Of a stretch of DNA of 64,000 nt, positions 54,279-62,128 are shown one piece after another. This DNA is from Epilithonimonas zeae (GTDB lineage Bacteria > Bacteroidota > Bacteroidia > Flavobacteriales > Weeksellaceae): NCBI RefSeq assembly GCF_900141765.1, contig NZ_FSRK01000001.1, positions 1,364,001 to 1,428,000 of the forward strand, written 5' to 3'. Position numbers and translations under genes: made by a program. Below the pieces are notes generated by a model. The model ran no database searches. It was not told the origin of the DNA and worked only from the letters and a program-made list of their open reading frames with translations. Position 1 is the stretch's first letter, and the number at the start of each line of letters is the position of its first letter.

Positions 54279-54442
54279 TTGTGTTTTAGTTTAAACAACT
54301 TGGTTAGAGAAAAAACAAATTGAGGTTTTGTTTAATCTAGTTGTTTTGGCAAAAAACACTTTGTATTTTAGTTTAATTGAGTTGTTTGGAGAAAATGACA
54401 GTTGTGGTTTGGTTTAAATGGGGTGTTTGGGAGATTTTATTT
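54279..54442. repeat. degenerate tandem array, four units of 41 bp
   Basis: Units start at 54279, 54320, 54361 and 54402, each 41 bases, beginning TTG and sharing GTTTAA, (A/G)GTTGTTT and GAGA/GCAA words in fixed positions. A weaker half unit is visible before 54279. No gene lies in 54176-54567. Copies have diverged, so this is not a recent slippage product. Confidence 0.7.
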
Positions 54443-54567
54443 TCATTATAAATATTGATTATTAAGGAATAGGCTTATTTATTTTTTGAATATTGAATAA
54501 AGTTTGAGACTCTATTGATAAAAGTTATATGATGCTTTTAGCTATATTTGTTTTTTAACATTTAGCC

Positions 54568-55437
54568 ATGATTACAAATATAGATAAGGAAGAATTAAAT
54601 AATTCAACAGAGAAAATTAAAAATAAGAAAGAAGATATACGCCCCGTATGTGGTTTAATTATGCCAATTGCTGATACAGAAGGATATCCTATTGGTCATT
54701 GGAAAGAAGTAAAAAAAATAATTACAACAGTTGCAGAAGAAGCTGGATTTAGAACAAGACTTGTTAGTGAAAGCGAAGATGTACGGGTAATTCAAAAAAA
54801 CATTGTACAGAATGTTTTTGATGATGATATCGTAATCTGCGATGTAAGCTCTAAAAACCCAAATGTAATGTTTGAACTGGGATTAAGATTTGCTTTTGAT
54901 AAGGCCGCAGTAATCATAAAGGATGATGAGACTGGATATTCTTTTGATACTAGTCCTGTAGAGCACATTAATTATAGAAAAGATTTAAGATTCTCATCTA
55001 TTGAGCAGTTTAAAAAAGATTTGCATCTAAAGTTGGTTGCGACATTTGAAAAATCAAGAGAACCTAATCACTCAATGTATTTACAGGATTTTGGAAAATT
55101 TGTTGTTAAAGAACTTAATACAAAAAATGTTTCAGAAAATCAGTTTATTTTTGAAAAGCTAAATGAGTTGCAAAAAGAAATAAAAAATATTTCAACTAAG
55201 AATCAAACACCTATTCAAAATTTGGAAATTAAAACTCAAAAGAATTTAAAAGATTTAGTTAAATCTATATTTTATGAGTTTACTAATGGAGATGAAGATT
55301 ACTCAAAATACGGATATTCTAAAAATAGATTGGCACAATTAATAAGTCTTACTTTAGAAGAACAACATAAAATTATTGTATCTGAAAGAACAGTTATTAG
55401 ATATATTAATGATTTACTTATTGAATCAATTAATTGA
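54568..55437 (+). CDS. nucleoside deoxyribosyltransferase/TIR-like Rossmann protein with C-terminal HTH-like part
   Basis: A 289-residue protein. After a charged N-terminus, residues ~28-130 form a Rossmann-like domain: VCGLIMPIADTEGYPIGHWK, then VQNVFDDDIVICDVSSKNPN and VMFELGLRFAFDKAAVIIKD. The D-x-x-x-C-D-x-S...N-P-N-V-x-F-E-L-G pattern is that of nucleoside 2-deoxyribosyltransferase and TIR-like nucleotide-processing folds, with the Glu of FELG as candidate catalytic residue. A linker and an HTH-like end (RLAQLISLTLEEQHKIIVSE, RTVIRYINDLL) follow. Function is not known. Confidence 0.65.
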   Translation: MITNIDKEELNNSTEKIKNKKEDIRPVCGLIMPIADTEGYPIGHWKEVKKIITTVAEEAGFRTRLVSESEDVRVIQKNIVQNVFDDDIVICDVSSKNPNVMFELGLRFAFDKAAVIIKDDETGYSFDTSPVEHINYRKDLRFSSIEQFKKDLHLKLVATFEKSREPNHSMYLQDFGKFVVKELNTKNVSENQFIFEKLNELQKEIKNISTKNQTPIQNLEIKTQKNLKDLVKSIFYEFTNGDEDYSKYGYSKNRLAQLISLTLEEQHKIIVSERTVIRYINDLLIESIN

Positions 55438-55470
55438 AAAAAGAATAAACTATAAAGTTTTTAAAACAAA

Positions 55471-55494
55471 AAAACCTGCTAAACAGCAGGTTTT
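55471..55494. terminator. convergent terminator
   Basis: AAAACCTGCT (55471-55480) with AGCAGGTTTT (55485-55494), loop AAAC. It serves both the TIR-like gene and the sugar MFS gene. Confidence 0.85.
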
Positions 55495-55515
55495 CATTTA
55501 TATAAAGCAAAAATC

Positions 55516-56937
55516 TTAATGTCCAGACTTAGCATCCGCATCTTGCTTCACGTGGCTAAGATACTTAGTACAATAAGCTCCAAAAACCAAAATCACAAGA
55601 TAACAGAACACAGGAATTACAAAAGAATGTTGAACTCCAAAAGTATCTGCCAGATAACCTTGGAAAATCGGAACAATAGCACCTCCTAAGATGGCCATTA
55701 CAACCAAAGAAGAGCCTTGGCTCGTGTATTTTCCTAAACCAGAAATCGCTAATGTATAGATATTAGAGAACATAATAGAGTTGAAAATCCCTATTCCTAA
55801 AACGCTGTACATTGCCAGTTCGCCGTGGTTCAACATTGTGGAGATTAATAACAAAACGTTGATTCCTGCAAAAATAGACAATGTTCTTGCCGGAGCAGAT
55901 TTCCCGATGAAGAACGCAATGAAATTCAAAGCAATAAATACCAAGAAGAAACTAATCTGTGCAAACGTCAAATCCACAATACTGAAAATCACCAAGAAAA
56001 CAGCTGCAGCCGCTCCTAACATATACAAAGCTTTCTTACTTTGACTAATCGAGTGATTCAGAGAGATTGCTCCAAGGAAACGTCCAATCATCGCACCACC
56101 CCAATATAGAGACAGGTAGTTTTTACTTACAGATTCGGTAAGGTTCATTACTTGTGGCTGTTCCAGAAAACTGATGATAAAACTTCCAACCGCAACTTCA
56201 CCACCTACATAACAAAACATCGCCAAAACGCCGAACTTCAAATGATTGTGTTTCAAAGCACCGAAACCTTTTACCACTTCTTCTCCAGCTACTTTGAAAT
56301 CAGGAAGTTTAACTCTTGAGATAATCAAAGCCACCAATAAAAGAATTCCGGCAAAAATCAAATAAGGAATCTTAGTCGCTGCTGCAGAGAAAGAACCGTC
56401 TGCCTCAGAGAACAATTCGAAAATCAAATGTCCACCCAAAACCGGCGCAATCGTTGTCCCGAATGCGTTGAAAGCCTGTGTCATATTCAGTCGGCTGGAT
56501 GCAGAATCTTCCGGACCCAAAAGTGAAACGTAAGCGTTCGCCGTGATTTGTAGCACTGTGAATCCCAGTCCTAAAATAAATAAAGCGCCTAAAAACAAAG
56601 GATAAGACGACAAACTCGCCGCTGGAAAAAATAAAACACACCCAAATGCCGCCAAGAAAATTCCGAAAAGAATCCCTTTCTTATAACCGACTTTATCAAT
56701 CGGGTCGCCTTGTGTGGTTGAAATTAAAAAGTAAATTAATGAGCCAATAAAATACGCTCCAAAGAAACAAAACTGCACCAACATCGATTGGAAAAACGTC
56801 AGATTGAACAGCTGTTTCAGGTAAGGAATAAGAATGTCATTCATACACGTAATGAATCCCCACATAAAGAACAAAAGGGTAATCGTAATCAGCGGAACGG
56901 TGTAACTCCTTTTGGTTCCTACTTCATTATTTATCAT
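55516..56937 (-). CDS. sugar MFS transporter (fucose permease/FGHS type)
   Basis: A 473-residue, 12-helix MFS protein: PLITITLLFFMWGFITCMND and ILIPYLKQLFNLTFFQSMLV near the start, GYKKGILFGIFLAAFGCVLF, LLGPEDSASSRLNMTQAFNA and FGTTIAPVLGGHLIFELF. These are marks of the FucP-like sugar:H+ symporters. The second half has SFIISFLEQPQVMNLTESVS and LYWGGAMIGRFLGA. It probably imports glucose or a glucan-derived sugar for the GH3 cluster next to it. It starts at ATG 56937. Confidence 0.92.
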   Translation of the reverse strand: MINNEVGTKRSYTVPLITITLLFFMWGFITCMNDILIPYLKQLFNLTFFQSMLVQFCFFGAYFIGSLIYFLISTTQGDPIDKVGYKKGILFGIFLAAFGCVLFFPAASLSSYPLFLGALFILGLGFTVLQITANAYVSLLGPEDSASSRLNMTQAFNAFGTTIAPVLGGHLIFELFSEADGSFSAAATKIPYLIFAGILLLVALIISRVKLPDFKVAGEEVVKGFGALKHNHLKFGVLAMFCYVGGEVAVGSFIISFLEQPQVMNLTESVSKNYLSLYWGGAMIGRFLGAISLNHSISQSKKALYMLGAAAAVFLVIFSIVDLTFAQISFFLVFIALNFIAFFIGKSAPARTLSIFAGINVLLLISTMLNHGELAMYSVLGIGIFNSIMFSNIYTLAISGLGKYTSQGSSLVVMAILGGAIVPIFQGYLADTFGVQHSFVIPVFCYLVILVFGAYCTKYLSHVKQDADAKSGH

Positions 56938-57058
56938 ATATTTTTAATTTTAAAAGAGGCTAAAGATAGCCCCTTTTGTTGATAATATATTATTTTGAGA
57001 CAATAAATTTGTCACTAAAAAGTCAAGTTTAATATTGATTATTTTATTTGACTAAAAT

Positions 57059-57128
57059 CTCTCGCAGATTGAGCAAATTTTGCAGATTAGTCAATTAAAA
57101 ATCTGCTTAATCTGTAAAATCTGCGAGA
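57059..57128. repeat. dispersed inverted repeat family F, copy 2
   Basis: TCTCGCAGATT at 57059 and AAATCTGCGAGA at the other end form an inverted repeat, with internal GAGCAAATTTTGCAGATT. Part of it is an exact match in opposite orientation to 60775-60793. It lies 9 bases from the 3' end of the GH3 gene. Confidence 0.75.
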
Positions 57129-57136
57129 ATATAATT

Positions 57137-59596
57137 TTAATGTTTCAAATCCTCAAACTTCTCATCCGCAGGCAAAATATGCTGAACTTTCTCCACCACC
57201 AATTCTTTAGGAACAGAGAATTCCGCCGTTTGTTTGATGTCTAAAGAAGACGCTCCGACAGAAATTTTATAATTTCCTGCTTCTGCAATCCAAGCCGATT
57301 TTGCGGTTTCAAATGAAGCCAAATCTTTCGGGTTAAGAGTCAAAGTAATCGTTTGAGATTCTCCCGGTTTCAAATCTTTGGTTTTTGCGTACGCTTTCAA
57401 CTCAGATTTTGGTTTGTCAATCGTTTTTCCAGGAGCAGATAAATACAATTCCACCACTTCTTTTCCTGCTACTTTTCCGGTATTTTTTACATCAACTGTA
57501 ACTTCTAATTTATTATTAAAAGTTTTAGAATTCAGTTTTAAATTACTGTAAGCGAAATCCGTATAAGACTTACCATAACCGAATTCGTAAGAAGGTTTTA
57601 CATTAAATGTATTGAAATAACGGTATCCAACATACACACCTTCCTGATACGTCACATCTTTCGGATTATCCGCAGGAATTCCAGGGAAATTCCTTGCAGA
57701 AGCGTGGTCTGTATAATTCACAGGGAAAGTCATCGTCAGTTTTCCTGAAGAATTTACTTTTCCTGAAATCACATCTGCAACAGAATGTCCACCCTCCTGA
57801 CCTGGTTGCCAAGCTAAAAGAATTCCATCTACTTTATCTTTCCAAGACGCAGTTTCAATTACGCCTCCGATGTTTAAAATCACAACCACTTTCTTTCCTT
57901 TTGCGTGGAACGCTTTTGAGATTTTATCCAGCATTTCGATTTCTTCCTTTGCCAGATTGAAATCATCGTTCACTACCCTATCACCGCCTTCTCCTGAGTT
58001 TCTTCCCAGAGTCACGAAAGCTATTTCAGAAGTTTCCGCTTTTTTAGCATAGAAAGCATCATCCAATTTCATTTCAGACAATCTTCCCGGAAGTGCTAAA
58101 ATCCCTCTTGCTTTTCTGCTTTCTTTTTCAGCCGCTTCTTCTTTCTCAGCAAATGGTTTGTACAAATCAACCAGTTCTTTGTCCAATTTATATCCTGCTG
58201 CGTTCAAGCCTTCCAAAAGTGAAACCGTGTGCTTGTTGTTCACACTTCCACTTCCCGTTCCGCCGGTAATCCAAGCGTAAGAAGTCACTCCGAATAACGA
58301 AACTTCTTTCTGTTTGTTGGCAAAAGGCAAAGCATTTTGTTCATTTTTAAGCAAAACCATTCCTTCTGCTGCAGCGTTTCTCGTCACTTCTGCGTGTTCA
58401 GCTAGATTTGGCTTGTCACTGTATTTGTACTGTGCGAAAGTCGGTGTTTTGAAAACATATTCCAAGATTCTTTTCACATTAAGATTCGCAACTTCCGGAG
58501 ATAATTTCCCTGAGTTTAAAGCTTCCAACAAGACTTTTTTCTGAGCAGGAATTCCGGGCATCAAAAGGTCATTTCCTGAATTCATCTGTTTTACAACGTC
58601 AGAAATTCCACCGCTTCTAATCGATTCAAATCCCGGAAAACCTCCAAACCAGTCGGTCATTACAATTCCTTTGAAACCCCATTCATTTCTCAAAACCTGA
58701 GTCAGTAAATCTTTTGAATCTGAAGTATAAACGCCATTCACTTTGTTATAAGATGACATCACCGTCCAAGGCTGAGATTCTTTCACCGTGATTTCAAAAT
58801 TTCTCAGATACAATTCTCTCATTGCTCTTTCGGAAACGTGAGCGTTGATGGTCAAACGGTTGGTTTCTTCGTTATTCGCGGCGAAATGTTTGATCGAAGT
58901 TCCTACACCTTGAGACTGGATTCCATTAACGATGGCTGCAGCAGTTTTCCCTGAAATTAATGGGTCTTCCGAATAATATTCGAAGTTTCTTCCGTTCAAT
59001 GGATTTCTCTGGATGTTCAGAGCCGGCGCTAAAAGTACGTCAACACCGTATTCTTTCACTTCATTTCCCATTGCTTTTCCAACCTGCTCCAACAATGTTT
59101 TATTCCAGGTTGAAGCCAAAGCTGTCCCAACAGGAAAAGCCGTTGCATAATATGTTTTTGAATCATTATCTCTTGTTGGCTGAATTCTCAAACCTGCAGG
59201 TCCGTCTGCAACAATTGTCGCTGGAATTCCAAATCTGTCGAAAGAATCTGTTCCTCCAGCAGCTCCGGGAACCAATCCTTGTTTTGAATCTCCGACAGGA
59301 CCTGTCAAAACTTCAATTCCAGGCATTCCGGTTCCGATGAGAAGATTTACTTTTTCTTCGTTGGTCATTTGCTTGATGATGGCATCAATTCTTTTGTCCA
59401 CCGAAAGACGTGTGTCTTCCCAAACATCTAATTTTCCGTTTTTGTTAGAATCTTTAAATGTTTTTCCGTCAACCGTTACTGTTGCATTTTTAGTCTGAGC
59501 ATTCGCAAACGGCGATGCAGCCAATAAAGCCAGGAATAATCCTGAATATTTTGCTTTCTGAGAAAGTCCTATCAGCGTTGATATATTCTTCTGCAT
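57137..59596 (-). CDS. GH3-family beta-glucosidase (BglX-like)
   Basis: An 819-residue secreted enzyme. Signal peptide (GLFLALLAASPFANAQ) is followed by an EF-hand-like calcium loop (DSNKNGKLDVWED), the GH3 N-domain (IPATIVADGPAGLRIQPTRD, IKHFAANNEETNR, nucleophile Asp in GIVMTDWFGGFPG), the C-domain (GEGGDRVVNDDFNLAKEEIE, LLAWQPGQEGGHSVADVISG) and a fibronectin type III-like end (EVTVDVKNTGKVAGKEVVEL). It should release glucose from beta-linked oligosaccharides. It heads a probable operon with the nucleoside hydrolase upstream of it. Confidence 0.93.
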   Translation of the reverse strand: MQKNISTLIGLSQKAKYSGLFLALLAASPFANAQTKNATVTVDGKTFKDSNKNGKLDVWEDTRLSVDKRIDAIIKQMTNEEKVNLLIGTGMPGIEVLTGPVGDSKQGLVPGAAGGTDSFDRFGIPATIVADGPAGLRIQPTRDNDSKTYYATAFPVGTALASTWNKTLLEQVGKAMGNEVKEYGVDVLLAPALNIQRNPLNGRNFEYYSEDPLISGKTAAAIVNGIQSQGVGTSIKHFAANNEETNRLTINAHVSERAMRELYLRNFEITVKESQPWTVMSSYNKVNGVYTSDSKDLLTQVLRNEWGFKGIVMTDWFGGFPGFESIRSGGISDVVKQMNSGNDLLMPGIPAQKKVLLEALNSGKLSPEVANLNVKRILEYVFKTPTFAQYKYSDKPNLAEHAEVTRNAAAEGMVLLKNEQNALPFANKQKEVSLFGVTSYAWITGGTGSGSVNNKHTVSLLEGLNAAGYKLDKELVDLYKPFAEKEEAAEKESRKARGILALPGRLSEMKLDDAFYAKKAETSEIAFVTLGRNSGEGGDRVVNDDFNLAKEEIEMLDKISKAFHAKGKKVVVILNIGGVIETASWKDKVDGILLAWQPGQEGGHSVADVISGKVNSSGKLTMTFPVNYTDHASARNFPGIPADNPKDVTYQEGVYVGYRYFNTFNVKPSYEFGYGKSYTDFAYSNLKLNSKTFNNKLEVTVDVKNTGKVAGKEVVELYLSAPGKTIDKPKSELKAYAKTKDLKPGESQTITLTLNPKDLASFETAKSAWIAEAGNYKISVGASSLDIKQTAEFSVPKELVVEKVQHILPADEKFEDLKH

Positions 59597-59609
59597 AATT
59601 CTATATTTT

Positions 59610-60638
59610 TTACTTTTTGTTATTGAATAATTTTAATTTTGAATAGAAATCTTCGAACATCAATCGAGTGTCGAGCTGCGTATAGACTCTAATGTTCCTT
59701 CCTTTCGAATTGTATTCGTACAGTCCATTATCATTGATTTTCGGTGCATTTTTGATGACGTAAGAACTCGAAGATGGGTCTGCTTCAAATGAAGACTGTA
59801 AGGCCGTCAGCAAAACTAAAGGACTGTCACCCATAATGTAGGTTTCGCCGATTTTCAGATTGAATTTCTGAACCATTTCCATCAGGTCTTCAATCTTTTT
59901 AGTGAGATAAGCTCCGGTTTTTCCTTCAGGTTTTACTTTGGTTACGAGTTCGGCATAAGACATCAAAGTCTGTCGGTAAGCGTTTCTTGGAATTTGCCAG
60001 ATATTTAAGTTGGATTCATTGAAAACAACCTGTGCTGCTTTGATGTCGATTCCAAGATTGTATTCTAAAGGCGTGTAACCTGGAGGTGGCGTTGCCAAAT
60101 CGGGATATTCCGGACCGCCAATCCAAACGACGATAATTTTGTCTGCGATTTTTGGTTCCATTAAATAGGCACTTGCAACTTCCGTTAAACCTGCGCCACA
60201 AACCACGAATAAAGGATTTTTTTCATCCGCTTTCATTGCTTCTGCAACGATGGCTTTCGCACCTTCGGAAACATTAGGAGTTTTCAAATCTTTCAATTGG
60301 TCATTTGAACCCTGGAAAACTGAAAATTTGTTTTTCAAATTCATTACTTCCAACGTTTCGTTGACTCTTTTTACAGCATTTTCCGCAGTAATATCTGATT
60401 TGTCAAACGGGTCGCCTGGTTTTAAATGGGAACCGATAATTCCTTTGATTTCTGCGGAAGGCGAAAGAACCTGATGAACCAACTGAAATAAACCATCGGG
60501 GTCGCCACCAAAATCGTTATCGACGATAACGCGATAGCGGGGTTTTACGTATTTATCCATTTCCGAAATCACGGCAGAAGACTGTGCGGACACAGCCATT
60601 GTCGCAAAAAAAGAAACTATATTAAAAATTGATTTCAT
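59610..60638 (-). CDS. nucleoside hydrolase-family protein (secreted)
   Basis: A 342-residue protein with signal peptide (SIFNIVSFFATMAVSAQ). The inosine-uridine nucleoside hydrolase fold is indicated by VIVDNDFGGDPDGLFQLVHQ (Asp cluster that holds Ca2+ in the family), PLFVVCGAGLTEVASAYLM, KIIVVWIGGPEYPD and ETYIMGDSPLVLLTALQ. It may act on nucleosides or on another N- or O-ribosyl/glycosyl compound. It lies 13 bases upstream of the GH3 gene, so it is co-transcribed with it. Confidence 0.82.
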   Translation of the reverse strand: MKSIFNIVSFFATMAVSAQSSAVISEMDKYVKPRYRVIVDNDFGGDPDGLFQLVHQVLSPSAEIKGIIGSHLKPGDPFDKSDITAENAVKRVNETLEVMNLKNKFSVFQGSNDQLKDLKTPNVSEGAKAIVAEAMKADEKNPLFVVCGAGLTEVASAYLMEPKIADKIIVVWIGGPEYPDLATPPPGYTPLEYNLGIDIKAAQVVFNESNLNIWQIPRNAYRQTLMSYAELVTKVKPEGKTGAYLTKKIEDLMEMVQKFNLKIGETYIMGDSPLVLLTALQSSFEADPSSSSYVIKNAPKINDNGLYEYNSKGRNIRVYTQLDTRLMFEDFYSKLKLFNNKK

Positions 60639-60727
60639 TGTTTTAGGTTAACCAAAAAAGAGTTATTGATTATTTTCTGATAGGATTTTATCCTATCCTT
60701 TAGTAAATCGTCCCTTTGGGACTCTGT

Positions 60728-60795
60728 AAAATCTCTCGCAGATTATTCAGATAAAGTAGATTTCTTAATTTATTATCTGCAAAATTTGCTCAACC
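60728..60795. repeat. dispersed inverted repeat family F, copy 3
   Basis: AAATCTCTCGCAGATTATTC at 60728 and ATCTGCAAAATTTGCTCAA at 60775. The second word is the exact reverse complement of a segment of the copy at 57059. Adjacent is a perfect stem GATAGGAT/ATCCTATC (60679-60697). Confidence 0.65.
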
Positions 60796-60840
60796 TACTT
60801 GAGACTAAAGTCATTACAATTTTTATGATTTAATCAAATG

Positions 60841-61719
60841 CTATAAAAATTTGTGGAATTTCAGCCAATCCAAATACACATCCGACCATTTATCAACAGG
60901 AAGATTCTGTTTCCCTATTCCGAAACCGTGACCACCTTTTTCGTAGATGTGAAGTTCGGTTGGCTGTCCTGCTTCAAGCCATTTGTTGTACAACAAAACT
61001 GATTTTGGAGCCAACTTTAATTGGTCATCACTTGCAGCACAAATGAACAATGGTAAAGTCGTTGAAGGAATCTGAGTATCTAAAATCTCCTGACTTGGTC
61101 CGCCGTAAATCGAAGCTGCGAAGTTGGGTAACGTTGAAGCATCTTTACTGTGAAGAACGCTTTCCAAAATCACACTTGCACCCGCTGAAAAACCGATAAC
61201 ACCCAATTTTTCAGGATTGATATTCAGTTCTTTTGCGTGGGTTCTGATGTAGGAAATGGCCGTTTTGATGTCGTTTCCAGCCATTACTTTGATTGGAGCT
61301 GTTTTTGCGTCAAATGCTTTTCGGTCTTTGATGCCTTCCATCATTTCTTTGGCTGGGTCGTTGGATTTTGTTTCCAGTAATCTGTATTTTAAAACGATTG
61401 CCGTGATTCCGTTTTCTGCTAGTTTTTTGGCAACATCAATTCCTTCTCTGTTGATGGATAAACTTTGAAAACCACCCCCCGGAGCGACAACGATTACCGT
61501 TCCGTTGGCTTTCGCCTTGTCAGCTTCGAATATTAACATTGAAGGTTGCGCTACGTTGAAAACAACTTCTGTTTTGAACAATTCATTAAATTGCTGCGCT
61601 TCTTTTTGTGTCCAGTTTTCTGTTCCCGGTGCTTTTCCTTTGTATAATGGAATTGATTTTTGAGCGTTGATGGTTGTTAAACCTGTAAGAAGTAGACTTA
61701 CTATGATTAATTTTTTCAT
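60841..61719 (-). CDS. alpha/beta-hydrolase esterase (BD-FAE/AXE type), secreted
   Basis: A 292-residue hydrolase with signal peptide (LIIVSLLLTGLTTINAQ). Oxyanion region VIVVAPGGGFQSLSINREG, nucleophile Ser in GVIGFSAGASVILESV, acid region LPLFICAASDDQLKLA and catalytic His in EKGGHGFGIGKQNLPVD are all visible. It probably removes acyl groups from sugars. The target is inferred from the glycosidase neighbours. It starts at ATG 61719. Confidence 0.9.
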   Translation of the reverse strand: MKKLIIVSLLLTGLTTINAQKSIPLYKGKAPGTENWTQKEAQQFNELFKTEVVFNVAQPSMLIFEADKAKANGTVIVVAPGGGFQSLSINREGIDVAKKLAENGITAIVLKYRLLETKSNDPAKEMMEGIKDRKAFDAKTAPIKVMAGNDIKTAISYIRTHAKELNINPEKLGVIGFSAGASVILESVLHSKDASTLPNFAASIYGGPSQEILDTQIPSTTLPLFICAASDDQLKLAPKSVLLYNKWLEAGQPTELHIYEKGGHGFGIGKQNLPVDKWSDVYLDWLKFHKFL

Positions 61720-61843
61720 TTTGAATTGATTTTAATTTTTAATCCCGAAGTTTCGGGACTAAGTTTTTTTAATGTTGTTCTGCAAATTTTCCGTTCGCAA
61801 AGGCGTTCTACTTAGCAAAGACAAACAATTAGATAACAGTCTG

Positions 61844-61913
61844 TTTGTCATTCCGTAGGAATCTAAGCTCAGTATTTCAAATATCATTGTTGAGATTCCT
61901 ACGGAATGACAAA
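61844..61913. repeat. long inverted-repeat element D, copy 2
   Basis: Perfect 21-base arms, 61844-61864 and 61893-61913 (core GTCATTCCGTAGGAATC), 28-base loop. The arms match those of copy 1 at 38351 with one difference. It sits 33 bases before the structured element at 61947, in the same order and orientation as at the first locus. A CGCAAAGGCG word at 61796 and a CCCGAA/TTCGGG stem at 61744 lie further upstream. Confidence 0.9.
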
Positions 61914-61946
61914 AATGCTGTTGATTTTAACATCGAATTGCACGCA

Positions 61947-62055
61947 GCCCGACTTGAACGGAAATCCTTTTTTGCGAAAACTTCGAGTTCTATTTAGACT
62001 GAAATCGTCTGCAAAAAAGATTGGGAGTGGAAGGCGGAATAGCTGCCCAAATAAT
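61947..62055 (+). repeat. dispersed structured element, copy C
   Basis: Starts GCCCGACTTGAACGGAAATCC (first 20 shown in part), with a perfect 9-bp stem CTTTTTTGC (61967) and GCAAAAAAG (62011), a 35-base loop, then GTGGAAGGCGGAATAGCT and CCCAAATAAT. Same layout and strand as 23388 and 38451. Confidence 0.75.
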
Positions 62056-62070
62056 TATAAAAAAAGAAAT

Positions 62071-62095
62071 GAGACCGAACCTAATGCCCGGTCTC
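62071..62095 (-). terminator. terminator of the second GH3 gene
   Basis: GAGACCG (62071-62077) with CGGTCTC (62089-62095). On the minus strand it is followed by ATTTCTTTTTTTAT. Confidence 0.8.
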
Positions 62096-62128
62096 AAGAC
62101 ATCAATTAACTAATTTTTTGATGAACTA

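Noticed and set aside
61747-61760. CCCGAAGTTTCGGG-type stem upstream of the esterase as a terminator
   Set aside because: It is upstream of the gene it would end and stands next to other repeats; more likely a dispersed palindrome.
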